A stretch of DNA of 64,000 nt from Burkholderiaceae bacterium (GCA_019745555.1 JAIESX010000021.1:1-64000), one strand, 5' to 3'. Counted from the first letter of the stretch, positions 30,659 to 39,720 are shown. Notes: generated by a model from the letters alone, not told the origin. Made by a program: numbers and translations.

Positions 30659-31621
30659 TCAATCCAGCCGTGCGCCGGATTTCTGGACGGCCGCAGCCCA
30701 GCGCGGCATCTCGGCGGCGAGGAACCTGGCGAACTCGTCCGCACCGAGGAAGGCCGGGTCGGCGCCCTGCGTGATCATGCGCTCGCGCAGATCGGGCTGG
30801 CTCAGTACCCGACGGAAGGCGTCGCTGAGTTTCGCCACCACGTCCCTGGGCGTGCCGGCGGGCGCGAGAAAGCCGTAGAAGCCCACGACTTCGAAGCCGG
30901 CGATGCCGCTCTCGATCACCGTGGGAATCTCGGGCAGGGCGGGGTTGCGCGCGCGGCTGGTCACGGCCAGCGCGCGCACCTTGCCCTGCTTGTGATAGGC
31001 CGCGGCCTGCGGAATCGACTCGGCCATGAACTGCACCTGGCCAGCCATGAGGTCGGTGAAGGCCGGTGCGCTGCCGCGGTAGGGGATATGGACCATGAAC
31101 AGGCCGGTGCTGCTCTTGAACATCTCGGGCACCAGGTGGCTGATGCCGCCGTTGCCGGCCGAGCCGTAGTTGACCTGCCCCGGGCGCGAACGCGTGTAGT
31201 CCATGAACTCCTTGAGCGTGTTCACGGGCAGCTTGGGGTTGACCAGCAGGGCCAGGGGTTGCATGGCCGTGCGCGCGATCGGCACGAAGTCCTTGAGCGT
31301 CGCATAGGGCAGCTTGCTGTAGAGCGCCGGGTTGATGACCATCACCCCCGTATTGGCCAGCATGATGGTGTGCCCGTCGGGCGCGGCCTTCATCACCTCC
31401 TGAGCGCCCACGGTGCCCCCGGCACCCGACTTGTAGTCGATGAGCACGGGCTGGCCGAGAACGGCCTGCAGCCGGTCGGCCAGCAGGCGCGCATGCTGGT
31501 CCAGCGGGCCGCCGGCAGGGAAGCCGATGACGATGCGCACCGGCTTGGAGGGGAAGGTCTGGGCGGTGGCTCCCAGGGCCAGCAGCAGGCTGGCGAGCAG
31601 AAAGGCGAGGGTCTTGCGCAT
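30659..31621 (-). CDS. tripartite tricarboxylate transporter substrate-binding protein (Bug family)
   Basis: A 320-residue periplasmic receptor of the Bug/TctC family. Signal peptide MRKTLAFLLASLLLALGATAQ, then FPSKPVRIVIGFPAGGPLDQHAR and VDYKSGAGGTVG-like motifs (IDYKSGAGGTVGAQEV), and later VNYGSAGNGGISH. I start at MRKTLAF; the ten-residue lead from 31648 is not signal-like. No tctA/tctB is adjacent, as is common for the expanded Bug families in Burkholderiales. Ligand is probably a small carboxylate but cannot be specified. Confidence 0.9.
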   Translation of the reverse strand: MRKTLAFLLASLLLALGATAQTFPSKPVRIVIGFPAGGPLDQHARLLADRLQAVLGQPVLIDYKSGAGGTVGAQEVMKAAPDGHTIMLANTGVMVINPALYSKLPYATLKDFVPIARTAMQPLALLVNPKLPVNTLKEFMDYTRSRPGQVNYGSAGNGGISHLVPEMFKSSTGLFMVHIPYRGSAPAFTDLMAGQVQFMAESIPQAAAYHKQGKVRALAVTSRARNPALPEIPTVIESGIAGFEVVGFYGFLAPAGTPRDVVAKLSDAFRRVLSQPDLRERMITQGADPAFLGADEFARFLAAEMPRWAAAVQKSGARLD

Positions 31622-31704
31622 GATGAAGGCGGCAGTGGACGAGCCCAAATTGTGCGTCCGGTTCCGGGGCCGGACCGGCCGGGTAAACGCGGAGTCTGCG
31701 CGCG

Positions 31705-32373
31705 TCAGCTGGAACGGGGCCGGGTCGGCAGGTACTGCCCGGCCGTCACGCCCATGGACACATAGATGCTGGTGACGGCCTCTACGCCCAGCTCGGCCGT
31801 TTCCACCCAGGCAGCCGGCACGAAGAGCAGGCCGCCGCCCACAGGTACAGGGGCGGTAGGCACGAGCACGCCGAGGTAGGGCTGGCCGCCCAGCAGCACC
31901 GGCTCGGGCGTGGACAGCAGGCCCAGCACGGCCGTGCCCGGCTCGCCGTCGCTGCGCCCGCCGAAATGCAGCCAGACCGGGCTCATGGACTTGAGCCCCG
32001 GTGCCTGCGACTGCGAGAACAGCGCCACGAGTTTCTGGATCACGTCGTAGACGGTACGCACCACGGGAATGCGCTGGACCAGGCTGTCGACCCCGCGCGA
32101 GAGGCCGCGCTCCAGCCCGGCTTCCGTCAGCAGGCCCAGCAGGTAGATGCAGACCAGCAGCAGGAGCAGGCCCAGCGCATAGCCCAGCAGTTCCGAACCC
32201 GTGCCCCCCAGGCCCAGGCGTACCAGCAGCTGGCCAAAGACGCTCTGCGGCCCGAGCCAGGTCGAGAGCAGGCTCAGGGCCCAGCCGATCAGGATCAGCG
32301 TCGCCGCCAGCGGCAGCATGGCCAGCAGGCCGGTGAGCAGGGTGCGCAGGGGGTGGCGGAACTGGAGCTTCAT
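31705..32373 (-). CDS. DUF502 family membrane protein
   Basis: A 222-residue protein with two membrane segments (about 12-34 and 62-84) followed by a soluble domain. RIPVVRTVYDVIQKLVALF and LGVLVPTAPVPVGGGLLFVP are DUF502 signatures. The family is widespread in bacteria and plants, with no firmly assigned biochemical role that I know of. Divergent from the pilin-like gene across a 141-base gap. Confidence 0.9.
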   Translation of the reverse strand: MKLQFRHPLRTLLTGLLAMLPLAATLILIGWALSLLSTWLGPQSVFGQLLVRLGLGGTGSELLGYALGLLLLLVCIYLLGLLTEAGLERGLSRGVDSLVQRIPVVRTVYDVIQKLVALFSQSQAPGLKSMSPVWLHFGGRSDGEPGTAVLGLLSTPEPVLLGGQPYLGVLVPTAPVPVGGGLLFVPAAWVETAELGVEAVTSIYVSMGVTAGQYLPTRPRSS

Positions 32374-32406
32374 GGGGTGAACTGTAGCCGGTGCGGCCGG
32401 TACAGC

Positions 32407-32460
32407 GTCAAAAAGTCACGCTGCGAGGCGCTTTTTTGCTATCAAATTTGTATGAGTTGC
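32407..32460. promoter_or_regulatory. AT-rich divergent promoter region
   Basis: The stretch between the DUF502 and pilin-like genes contains AAAAAGTCACGC and TTTTTTGCTATCAAATTTGTATGAG, an AT-rich run with the 'gctatcaaatttgta' string I associate with Comamonadaceae intergenic regions. No clean -35/-10 pair can be named. Confidence 0.35.
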
Positions 32461-32514
32461 CATGGCTGGGGCACAATTCGGGCCATACCTCGCTCATCCA
32501 CGTTGGAGTTCTCC

Positions 32515-33027
32515 ATGAAAAAGTCTGCCCAAGGTTTCACGCTGATCGAGCTGATCATCGTGATCACCATCATCGGCATCCTGGCCGCCATCGCGCTGCC
32601 GCGTTACATCGCTGCCCAGCAGGATGCACGTTTTGCCAAGATGCAAGCGGTTTACGGATCTATTCGCTCTGCAGCTGCACTTGCCCGCGCTCGCTGCGAA
32701 CTCGATATTGCTGCAGGTACAACGACCACTTGTGCCACCATCAATATGGACGGAACAACAATCCAGATGGTCAATCGCTATCCCCAGGCACTCCAGGCGG
32801 GGATCTTGGCGGCCGCAGGTTTGGAGAACGTGCCGGTTGGGGCCGCAAGCGCTCCCGGTGCGGATGGTATTTACCTCTTGGCCGCTGGAGGCGCTGCTGC
32901 TACCTCGACTATCACGATTCGGCCTTACGGTGCTACGACTCCAGCGTCTTGCCAGATCTTGTATGACGCTGCGGATGCAAACGCAGCGCCAGTGGTTACT
33001 TTGACCGCGTCTCGCGCCAACTGCTGA
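32515..33027 (+). CDS. type IV pilin-like protein (prepilin-type N-terminus)
   Basis: A 170-residue prepilin. A short leader MKKSAQG is followed by FTLIELIIVITIIGILAAIALPRY; prepilin peptidase should cut after G7, and E12 (mature E5) is conserved. The C-terminal domain has Cys pairs (ARCELD, TTCATI; ASCQIL, RANC) that may form the disulfide-bounded loop. It could be a pilus subunit or a type II secretion pseudopilin. No pilus assembly genes are in the window. GC is lower than in its neighbours (64 of 120 bases at 32641-32760, against 44 of 60 at 33121-33180), suggesting a different history or selection on surface protein sequence. Confidence 0.88.
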   Translation: MKKSAQGFTLIELIIVITIIGILAAIALPRYIAAQQDARFAKMQAVYGSIRSAAALARARCELDIAAGTTTTCATINMDGTTIQMVNRYPQALQAGILAAAGLENVPVGAASAPGADGIYLLAAGGAAATSTITIRPYGATTPASCQILYDAADANAAPVVTLTASRANC

Positions 33028-33044
33028 TCCTTCCCGACCCCCTG

Positions 33045-33098
33045 CAAGGGGCTGGTCACGGCGGGCACAATGCCTGTCATGACCAGCCCCTTGTTTTT
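33045..33098 (+). terminator. perfect 14-bp inverted repeat with T run across the next gene's start
   Basis: CAAGGGGCTGGTCA (33045-33058) and its exact complement (33080-33093) are separated by 21 bases and followed by five T (33094-33098). It looks like an intrinsic terminator for the pilin-like gene. It also covers both candidate start codons (33070 in the loop, 33079 at the edge of the right arm) of the dioxygenase gene, so it could control that gene's translation or readthrough. Confidence 0.65.
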
Positions 33099-33828
33099 GC
33101 CTCCGCTCACACCACCCGCCGAACTCGACGCGACCCTGCAGCGCCAGGGGCATGCGGTGCTGGATGCGGCAGCCGTGGCCCGGCTCAGCGGCTGCACCGC
33201 GGCTGAGCTGCAGGCCCTGCAGCCTTACTGGGACGCGCTGCCGCCCGACACCTTTCTCAAGGACGGCGGACGTTACCGGCGCCGGCGCCATTCCTGCTTC
33301 GTGCTCGACGGCGAGGCGCTGAGCCAGGTGCCGCACCGGCCGCACTGGCAGCCGCTCGAATACAACGCCCTGCATGGCGGCATGCAGCGTCTCTTCGAGC
33401 CCATGGAGCCCGCCATGGTGGCGCAACCCGCCTGGGGCCGGCTGCTGCGCTGGCTGGGGCGCACGGCCAGCGCGCTCAAGGGCGCGCAGCGCTGGTACAT
33501 CGAGGCCCATCCTTTCCGCATCGACACCACCGACGGCATCGGCCGGCCCACGCCCGAGGGCGCGCACCGCGACGGCGTGGACCTGGTGGCCGTCTTTCTG
33601 GTGCAGCGCCGTGGCGTCAAGGGCGGCGAGACACGCGTGTTCGAGGCCGCGGGGCCGCAGGGCCAGCGCTTCACGCTGGCCGAGCCCTGGTCCGTGCTGC
33701 TGCTCGACGACGCACGCGTGATCCACGAGACCACGCCCATCCAGCCTGTCGCTGCGCCGGCCTGTCGTGATACGCTGGTCGTCACGCTGCGCGCCCACGC
33801 CTTCCAGGGTGAGGACGCTCCCCGCTGA
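33070..33828 (+). CDS. 2OG-Fe(II) dioxygenase family protein
   Basis: A 252-residue cytoplasmic protein of the 2OG-Fe dioxygenase family that includes amino-acid hydroxylases of the IDO/BsmA kind. Visible features are GAHRDGVDLVAVFLV (the HxD metal motif), GGETRVFEA, and LLLDDARVIHETTPI carrying the distal His, and an Arg near the C-terminus (CRDTLVVTLRA) that would bind 2-oxoglutarate. Start could be 33070 or ATG 33079; no clear ribosome site precedes either because the region forms a 14-bp hairpin. The universal stress gene follows 17 bases downstream. Substrate unknown. Confidence 0.82.
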   Translation: MPVMTSPLFLPPLTPPAELDATLQRQGHAVLDAAAVARLSGCTAAELQALQPYWDALPPDTFLKDGGRYRRRRHSCFVLDGEALSQVPHRPHWQPLEYNALHGGMQRLFEPMEPAMVAQPAWGRLLRWLGRTASALKGAQRWYIEAHPFRIDTTDGIGRPTPEGAHRDGVDLVAVFLVQRRGVKGGETRVFEAAGPQGQRFTLAEPWSVLLLDDARVIHETTPIQPVAAPACRDTLVVTLRAHAFQGEDAPR

Positions 33829-33845
33829 CCACAGGAGGATTCACC

Positions 33846-34283
33846 ATGTTCAAGCACATCCTGATCCCCGTCGACGGCTCGCCCACGGCGCAGAAGGCCG
33901 TGGAGAAGGCCGCGGGCCTGGCCCGTGCCTTTGGCAGCCAGGCCACGACCATCTATGTGATCGACCCCTATCCCTTCACCGGCCTGGGCAGCGACTTTGC
34001 CTATGGCCAGGCCGAGTACCTGAGCGCCGCGCATGCGGAAGCGGCCGAGGCCACCGAGGCCGCGCGCGCCGCGCTGGCTGCGGCCGGGGTGACGGTGCAG
34101 GTCGAAGTGGTGGAGTCGCATGCCGTCTGGCGCGGCATCACCGAGACGGCCAACGCGCGCGGTGCGGATCTCATCGTCATGGGCTCGCACGGCCGCCGCG
34201 GCCTGGAGAAGCTGGTGCTGGGCAGCGTGGCGCAGCGTGTGCTGGCCCATGCGACGCAGCCCGTGCTGATCGTGCGCGACTAG
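33846..34283 (+). CDS. universal stress protein (UspA family)
   Basis: A 145-residue single-domain Usp. ILIPVDGSPTAQKAVEKA forms the first strand and helix, and the ATP-binding signature Gx2Gx9G(S/T) is present as GSHGRRGLEKLVLGS, so it should bind ATP. The ATG is preceded by AGGAGG. It is downstream of the dioxygenase and convergent with the hemerythrin gene. Such proteins are often induced under low oxygen or stasis, in keeping with neighbouring genes. Confidence 0.92.
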   Translation: MFKHILIPVDGSPTAQKAVEKAAGLARAFGSQATTIYVIDPYPFTGLGSDFAYGQAEYLSAAHAEAAEATEAARAALAAAGVTVQVEVVESHAVWRGITETANARGADLIVMGSHGRRGLEKLVLGSVAQRVLAHATQPVLIVRD

Positions 34284-34308
34284 GCCTGTCGGGGCAAGGT
34301 TGGCGCGC

Positions 34309-34848
34309 TCAGCCGCGCCGCCGCGCCTGCATCTCCTGGCCCATCGCAGCCTGGTGTGCGGCATCCATGCCGGCCTGTGCGCCGGGAAAGACCAGGGTTT
34401 CCTCTACCGGGATGTGGCCGGCATAGAGCTGCGCAAAGCGCGCCGCCTGCGCGCGCAGCGTGGCGTCGGGGGCGTCGCTGGCCCCGGCCTCGCGCCAGCG
34501 CAGCAGCGTGGGCCGCAGCGCGGCCCAGCATGTTTCCATCTCGCGGTGCTCGGCCTGCAGGCGGCGCACCACGGCCTGCAAGGCCACGTCCTCGCCCGCG
34601 AGCAGGGGCGGGAAGACGTGCAGCTCCTCGTCCTGGTGGTGCAGGGGCGCAGCCAGATCGAAGTAGCGCAGCACATCGGCCGCAGCGGAGCGGCTCTGCG
34701 CATCGTGGCCGTGCTGCGCCACGTGGTCGATCAGGCGTTCCAGCAGATCCAGCGTGCGCTGCACACGCTCGTGGCAGGCTTCGAGCATCGCGTAAGGCTG
34801 CTCGAAGCCCGCGGCCGGGCTGTTGAAGCCGGGCAGGACCTGGCCCAT
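34309..34848 (-). CDS. hemerythrin domain protein
   Basis: A 179-residue four-helix protein with the hemerythrin-type ligand pattern: an early His in EACHERV, LHHQDEELHVFP, QAEHREME and GHIPVEETLVFP, together supplying the His/Glu/Asp set for a diiron site. I start at MGQVLPGFNS; the frame upstream overlaps the PAS gene and lacks homology. Such proteins bind or sense oxygen, NO or iron. One base separates it from the PAS gene upstream, so the two are co-transcribed. Confidence 0.88.
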   Translation of the reverse strand: MGQVLPGFNSPAAGFEQPYAMLEACHERVQRTLDLLERLIDHVAQHGHDAQSRSAAADVLRYFDLAAPLHHQDEELHVFPPLLAGEDVALQAVVRRLQAEHREMETCWAALRPTLLRWREAGASDAPDATLRAQAARFAQLYAGHIPVEETLVFPGAQAGMDAAHQAAMGQEMQARRRG

Positions 34849-34849
34849 T

Positions 34850-35296
34850 TCAGCTCGCCGGCTTGGGCGTCGTGAGCTCGGCCAGCTGCTTGCGCAGCGC
34901 CTTCTCCTCGTTGAAGCGCTTGGTCGCATCGCGCGCCACGGCCAGCGAGCCCAGCATCTGGCCCTGGTCGTCACGCACCATCTCGAAGCTCATGTCGATG
35001 TAGATGAACTCCTCGGTCTTGTGCAGCGAGCGCGTGATCATGGAGGTGCGTCCTGGTTTCACGCCGCCGCGGGCGATAGCCTGGTTGAAACCGTCCCAGT
35101 GGGCCTTGCGCATCCGCTCGGGGATGATCATGTCCAGGCTCTGGCCGATGGCTTCCTCGGCCGTCCAGCCGAAGATCTTCTCGGCGCCATGGTTCCAGAC
35201 GCGGACGATGCCTTCCAGGTCAGAAAAAATCACGGCCTCCGGCATGCTGCGCAGGATGTGGAAGGCGGTGGACTCGGGGCTCAGAGGGGCGGACAT
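34850..35296 (-). CDS. single-domain PAS protein
   Basis: A 148-residue protein consisting of one PAS/PAC module (MPEAVIFSDLEGIVRVWNHGAE, GWTAEEAIGQ, then DATKRFNEEKALRKQ as the exit helix). No output domain is attached. It should pass a signal by protein contact, possibly to the hemerythrin encoded one base downstream. I start at MSAPLSPEST; upstream codons are not PAS-like. The cofactor (heme, flavin or none) cannot be read. Confidence 0.85.
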   Translation of the reverse strand: MSAPLSPESTAFHILRSMPEAVIFSDLEGIVRVWNHGAEKIFGWTAEEAIGQSLDMIIPERMRKAHWDGFNQAIARGGVKPGRTSMITRSLHKTEEFIYIDMSFEMVRDDQGQMLGSLAVARDATKRFNEEKALRKQLAELTTPKPAS

Positions 35297-35356
35297 AAGG
35301 CAGACGCGAAGTGTTGAACGGGCTGATAGCGTAGCGCAAAGCACCCCCGCGCCCAA

Positions 35357-35372
35357 TAGTTCGGTAGAACTA
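35357..35372. promoter_or_regulatory. 16-bp dyad upstream of the PAS-hemerythrin pair
   Basis: TAGTTC-GGTA-GAACTA, a perfect 6-4-6 inverted repeat in the 105-base gap between nrdJ and the PAS gene. It could be an operator for the PAS gene or part of a weak nrdJ terminator; there is no T run, so I favour an operator. Confidence 0.35.
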
Positions 35373-35401
35373 GGCGTGCCGTGTGATGTCTTTCAGGACA
35401 T

Positions 35402-38296
35402 TCAGCCGCACTGCCCCACATAGCCGCAGGCCGTGCAGAAGTCGCAGCCGTCCTTCTTGATCACCGTGGGGTTGCCGCACTCGGGGCAGGGGCGGCCCGC
35501 CATGGCGGCGGGCTCATCCGCATCGCCGGTGTCCGGGCTTTCGAGTACGCCCATCTCGCGCAGCGGGTAGCCCTGCTCGTCCAGCACGCCCAGCATGGCG
35601 TAGCGGTGGATGATGAGGCGCGCGAGGTAGGCCACGGTCGATGGCCAGGTCTGCTGGCGACGCTCACCGTGCGGCAGGCCGGGCACGAAGGCCATGAAGG
35701 AGCCCAGGGGCTCGGCGTAGTTCAGCAGCTTGCGCAGCTTCATGCCGATCCAGGCCGGGTCCACCACGCGCATGTCCAGCGAGAGCAGGCGTGCCAGGCC
35801 GTCGAGCGCGCGCGGGTAATTACCCGAGAAGCCCACTGCGCAGGGCCTCGTGACGTTGCCGTCGGGGCCGGGCAGCGTGACTTCCTTGAGGGTGAGCGTG
35901 AAAGCCTCCCCCGTGGCCGGGTTGTCGATGTCCACCGCCCAGGCCAGCGTGCCCGAGGGGCCGGTCTGCGGTTCCTCGCGGCTGAACATGGCGTCGAGCA
36001 CGGGGGTGGCTGGCGGCTGCACACCCTTGGCCCGCTCGCGCCACACGCCCAGCTGCTCGCAGCGCCAGCGCACCACGGCCGCCGTGGCCGCCACCACGCC
36101 GGGGAAAAGCCGGCGCTCGCCGTGCGGCGGGAAGGGCATCTCGAAGGAGCGCTCTTCCGCAACCGTGGCCAGCGCGTCGAGCTTGAGCTTGAGCCAGGCC
36201 GGGTCGTTGGCGCGCAGGTCCATGGACAGCGTCTTGGCCAGCGCGCCCAGGCCGCGCGGCTGCTCGGCGCCGTTGACCCAGACCTCGAAGGGCTGGGCCG
36301 GCCCGCCCTCCTCACCCGGCAGCTCGCCCACGAAGAGCGCGAACTCGCCGTAGGAATGCCGCACCATGAAGCTCCAGGCCAGGTTGCCGCCGGGCAGCTC
36401 GGGCCGGCCGGGCCAGCGCAGCGAGGCCAGCACGGGCGCGGGCAGGCGCTCCAGCGCGAGGCGCCGGTTGGCGTCGTCCAGCTCCAGTGGCGCGGCCGGC
36501 GTGGGCGCCACGCTCAGCACGCTGCCCAGGATCGCGTTCGGCCGGTAGGTCGCCAGGCCCTTGAGCCCGGACTGCCAGGCCTGCAGGTAGAGGTCCTGGA
36601 AGTCCGCATAGGGGTAGTCGGCCGGCACGTTGACGGTCTTGGAGATGGCGGTGTCGATCATGGGCGCCACCGCCGCCACCATGGCCGCATGCGCCTGGGC
36701 GCTCATCTCCAGCGCGGTCACGAAGGCCGGTGTCAGCGGTGCGTCCACGCCCTTGAGGTGGCGGTAAAGGCGCCAGGCGTGGTCTTCCACCGCGTATTCC
36801 TTGAAGCTGCCGTCGGGCATGCGCTTCTTGCGCGTGTAGTGCCAGCTGAAGGCGGGCTCGATGCCGTTGCTGGCGTTGTCGGCAAAGGCCAGGCTGATCG
36901 TTCCGGTGGGCGCGATGGACAGCAGGTGCGAATTGCGCAGGCCGTGCTGGCGGATCTTGTCTTTCAACGCGGCGGGCAGGCGCGATGCGAAACGCGGGCT
37001 GCTCAGGTACAGATCGGCGTTGAAGAGCGGGAACGGCCCGCGCTCACGCGCCAGCTCACACGAGGCCTCGTAGGCCGCGTCGCGCATCACCTCGCTGATG
37101 CGCCGCGCCATGTCGCGTGCCTCCTGCGTGTCGTAACGCAGGCCCAGCATCACCAGCGCGTCACCCAGGCCCGTATAGCCCAGGCCCACGCGGCGCTTGT
37201 TTCGCATCTCCTGCTCCTGCTGCGGCAGCGGCCAGACGGTGACGTCGAGCACGTTGTCCAGCATGCGCGTGGCGGTCTTGCACAGGTCGGCGAAGCCGGC
37301 AAAGTCGAAGTGCGTTTTCTCCTCGAAAGGTTCGCGCACGAAGCGCGTGAGGTCGATGGAGCCCAGGCAGCAGCAGCCGTAGGGGGGCAAGGGCTGTTCG
37401 GCGCAGGGGTTGGTGCTCGCTATCGTCTCGCAATACGACAGGTTGTTGTCGCGGTTGATCGTGTCGATGAAGAGCACGCCGGGCTCGGCGTGGTCGTAGG
37501 TGGAGCGCATGATCTGTTCCCACAGATCGCGCGCGCGCAGCTTGCGGTAGACCCAGAGGTGGCGGTCTTTGGCTTCGTAGGCGCCCTCGGCCTTCTGTGC
37601 GGTGCCCGGCTCGGCATGGTGCACCAGCTCCACCTCGCCGTCGTTCACCACGGCCTGCATGAAGGCATCCGTCACGCCGACCGAGATGTTGAAGTTGCGC
37701 AGGTCGCCGCTGTCCTTGGCGTGGATGAACTCCTCGATGTCCGGGTGGTCGCAGCGCAGCACGCCCATCTGCGCGCCGCGCCGGCTGCCGGCGGATTCCA
37801 CCGTCTCACAGGAACGGTCGAACACGCGCATATAGCTCACGGGCCCCGAGGCGCTGCTCTGTGTGCTGCCCACCCAGGCGCCGCGCGGGCGGATGCGCGA
37901 GAAGTCGTAGCCCACGCCGCCACCACGGCGCATGGTCTCGGCCGCTTCCATCAGCGCCACGTAGATGCCCGGGTGGCCCTCGTCGTCGTGCGCGATCGAA
38001 TCGCCCACGGGTTGCACGAAGCAGTTGATCAGCGTGGCCGTCAGCTCCGTGCCTGCCGCCGACTGGATGCGCCCGGCCGGCAGAAAGCCTTGTTGCAGCG
38101 CCTGCAGGAAGCGCCCTTCCCAGTGCGTGCGCTGTTCCGGTGCTTCCACTGCGGCCAGCGCGTGCGCCACGCGCCGGTTCACCTGCAGGATGTCCTGCTC
38201 CTCACCCTTGGCGTATTTCTCCAGCAGCACCTCGGTGCTGATGTCCTGCGGGGCCAGGGCCGCTGTGGTGGCCGGGCTGTGGGTCGTATCACTCAT
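35402..38296 (-). CDS. nrdJ: adenosylcobalamin-dependent (class II) ribonucleotide reductase
   Basis: A 964-residue class II reductase, making deoxyribonucleotides with or without oxygen. The N-terminal half has the NTP/active-site features [13 protein letters not shown], a GGGVGYDFS glycine loop, the [14 protein letters not shown] active-site segment and [10 protein letters not shown]. The C-terminal third contains the extra domain of this NrdJ type and ends in a Cys-rich tail ([26 protein letters not shown]) that may bind zinc and relay reduction. Starts at [10 protein letters not shown]. No cobalamin riboswitch was recognised in the 148-base gap upstream. A gene for the small partner protein is divergent from it. 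Confidence 0.95.
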   Translation of the reverse strand: MSDTTHSPATTAALAPQDISTEVLLEKYAKGEEQDILQVNRRVAHALAAVEAPEQRTHWEGRFLQALQQGFLPAGRIQSAAGTELTATLINCFVQPVGDSIAHDDEGHPGIYVALMEAAETMRRGGGVGYDFSRIRPRGAWVGSTQSSASGPVSYMRVFDRSCETVESAGSRRGAQMGVLRCDHPDIEEFIHAKDSGDLRNFNISVGVTDAFMQAVVNDGEVELVHHAEPGTAQKAEGAYEAKDRHLWVYRKLRARDLWEQIMRSTYDHAEPGVLFIDTINRDNNLSYCETIASTNPCAEQPLPPYGCCCLGSIDLTRFVREPFEEKTHFDFAGFADLCKTATRMLDNVLDVTVWPLPQQEQEMRNKRRVGLGYTGLGDALVMLGLRYDTQEARDMARRISEVMRDAAYEASCELARERGPFPLFNADLYLSSPRFASRLPAALKDKIRQHGLRNSHLLSIAPTGTISLAFADNASNGIEPAFSWHYTRKKRMPDGSFKEYAVEDHAWRLYRHLKGVDAPLTPAFVTALEMSAQAHAAMVAAVAPMIDTAISKTVNVPADYPYADFQDLYLQAWQSGLKGLATYRPNAILGSVLSVAPTPAAPLELDDANRRLALERLPAPVLASLRWPGRPELPGGNLAWSFMVRHSYGEFALFVGELPGEEGGPAQPFEVWVNGAEQPRGLGALAKTLSMDLRANDPAWLKLKLDALATVAEERSFEMPFPPHGERRLFPGVVAATAAVVRWRCEQLGVWRERAKGVQPPATPVLDAMFSREEPQTGPSGTLAWAVDIDNPATGEAFTLTLKEVTLPGPDGNVTRPCAVGFSGNYPRALDGLARLLSLDMRVVDPAWIGMKLRKLLNYAEPLGSFMAFVPGLPHGERRQQTWPSTVAYLARLIIHRYAMLGVLDEQGYPLREMGVLESPDTGDADEPAAMAGRPCPECGNPTVIKKDGCDFCTACGYVGQCG

Positions 38297-38444
38297 GCAT
38301 GACTCCGTGGCTGTTTCACAGGGATGCTAGGGACGCGCCGCCCCGGGGTTTTGACCTGCCACAAACCTTGGGCGAGTTCCCGCGCGGCGTTGTTTCGAGG
38401 CGAGGCACTTGCCAGTGTGGCACGGCCCTGACGAAAATCAAGCC

Positions 38445-38828
38445 ATGAACATCACCACCTTCGATGACCTGCTGCTGGCCGCCCGCCACCAGACCGAGCC
38501 CCAGCGCCTGCTGCTGGTCTTTGCCAGCGCCGAACTGCCCGCGGACAGCACGCCCGAACAGGCCGCCCGTTTTGAGGCGGGGCAAGGCGGCGCGCTGGCG
38601 CCGCTGATGTGCGTGGACAAGACCCCGGCCGAGATCGACTCCTTCGCGAGCCTGGCCGCCGAGGCGCAGCAGTTCGGCCAGCCCTGGTCCCTGGTCTTCG
38701 CGGCTGCCATGGTGGATGGCCCGGATGCCGAGGCGCCGCTGCAGCGCATGGTGGAGGACATCAAGCGCGGGGCCATCGGCAACTACCTGCCGTTCAATCT
38801 GCGGGGCGAGGTGGTGCGGCTGGGGTAG
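38445..38828 (+). CDS. small protein associated with NrdJ (annotated 'ribonucleotide reductase subunit alpha' in relatives)
   Basis: A 127-residue cytoplasmic protein beginning MNITTFDDLLLAARHQ. Segments QRLLLVFASAELP, FEAGQGGALAPLMCVDKTP and FGQPWSLVFAAAM match a small conserved protein that I remember beside nrdJ in Comamonadaceae, annotated as ribonucleotide reductase subunit alpha; it has no catalytic residues of that enzyme, so the name is positional. The role is unknown. Divergent from nrdJ by 148 bases. Confidence 0.75.
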   Translation: MNITTFDDLLLAARHQTEPQRLLLVFASAELPADSTPEQAARFEAGQGGALAPLMCVDKTPAEIDSFASLAAEAQQFGQPWSLVFAAAMVDGPDAEAPLQRMVEDIKRGAIGNYLPFNLRGEVVRLG

Positions 38829-38853
38829 CGCGCGGGCCGGTTACGATGCCCCC

Positions 38854-39054
38854 ATGGACACACCCAAACTACGGGTCGGCCGGCCCATCACCCCTGAGGA
38901 ATTCGAGCTGCTGGAAGACGAGCAGCTGCTGCGCCTGATCCCCAAGGCCTACCGTGAGTACTTTCCGGGCAAGGACTTCTGCGCCGACGGTTATTTCTAT
39001 CTGCACGACGGTACGGCCTGGAGTTTCTACAAGGGTGGCTTTCTGGACGAGTAG
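38854..39054 (+). CDS. small conserved hypothetical protein
   Basis: A 66-residue acidic protein (MDTPKLRVGRPITPEEFELLEDEQ... ending GGFLDE), rich in aromatic residues in its second half (YREYFPGKDFCADGYFYLHDG). No known motif. The start is 25 bases after the previous stop, and tag follows 27 bases downstream, so it fits the local plus-strand series. Confidence 0.65.
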   Translation: MDTPKLRVGRPITPEEFELLEDEQLLRLIPKAYREYFPGKDFCADGYFYLHDGTAWSFYKGGFLDE

Positions 39055-39081
39055 GCCCGGACGGGGCACAGGGAGGAGACG

Positions 39082-39690
39082 ATGAGCAAGACCTGGACGG
39101 CCCCCGACGGCCAGCCGCGCTGTCATTGGTGCAGTGCCACGCCCGAGTACCTGGCCTACCACGACGAGGAATGGGGCCAGCCCGTGGCGGACGACCGGCG
39201 CCTGTTCGAGAAGCTCAGCCTGGAGGGCTTCCAGTCGGGCCTGAGCTGGCGCACCATCCTGGCCAAGCGCGAGAACTTTCGCGCGGCCTTCCATGGCTTC
39301 GATTTCGATCGGGTGGCGCGCTACACGCTGCGCGACGTGGAGCGCCTGCTGGGGGATGCGGGCATCGTGCGGCACCGCGGCAAGATCGAGGCGGTGATCA
39401 ACAATGCGCAGCGGGCCAGGGAGCTGGTGCAGGCTGAGGGCTCGCTGGCGGCCTTCATCTGGCGCTATGAGCCCGACCCGAAGACGCAGGGGGCGCCGCA
39501 GACGCGATCGACCTCGCCCGAGTCGGTGGCCTTGTCGAAAGAGCTCAAGAAGCGCGGCTGGAAGTTCGTGGGCCCGACCACGGTCTATGCTTTCATGCAG
39601 GCCATGGGCCTGCTCAATGACCATGTGGAGGACTGCGCGGTCCGTGCCCGGGTGGCGAAGGCGCGCAAGGCCTTCAGGCCACCGCTCTAG
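39082..39690 (+). CDS. tag: DNA-3-methyladenine glycosylase I
   Basis: A 202-residue base-excision repair enzyme that removes 3-methyladenine. Family signatures: PRCHWCSATPEYLAYHDEEWGQP near the N-terminus, FEKLSLEGFQSGLSW, and GPTTVYAFMQAMGLLNDHVEDC near the end; the first and last Cys and His residues form the Tag zinc site. ATG preceded by GGGAGGAGA. Confidence 0.95.
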   Translation: MSKTWTAPDGQPRCHWCSATPEYLAYHDEEWGQPVADDRRLFEKLSLEGFQSGLSWRTILAKRENFRAAFHGFDFDRVARYTLRDVERLLGDAGIVRHRGKIEAVINNAQRARELVQAEGSLAAFIWRYEPDPKTQGAPQTRSTSPESVALSKELKKRGWKFVGPTTVYAFMQAMGLLNDHVEDCAVRARVAKARKAFRPPL

Positions 39691-39720
39691 TGCCTTTGAA
39701 ACAAGAATCAAGGAGACCGC

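Noticed and set aside
38410-38433. Sigma-54-like TGGCACG and TGCCA-GTG-TGGCA dyad upstream of the small nrdJ-linked gene
   Set aside because: The -12 GC is missing at the required spacing (GA instead). The dyad is short, so I do not call a site.
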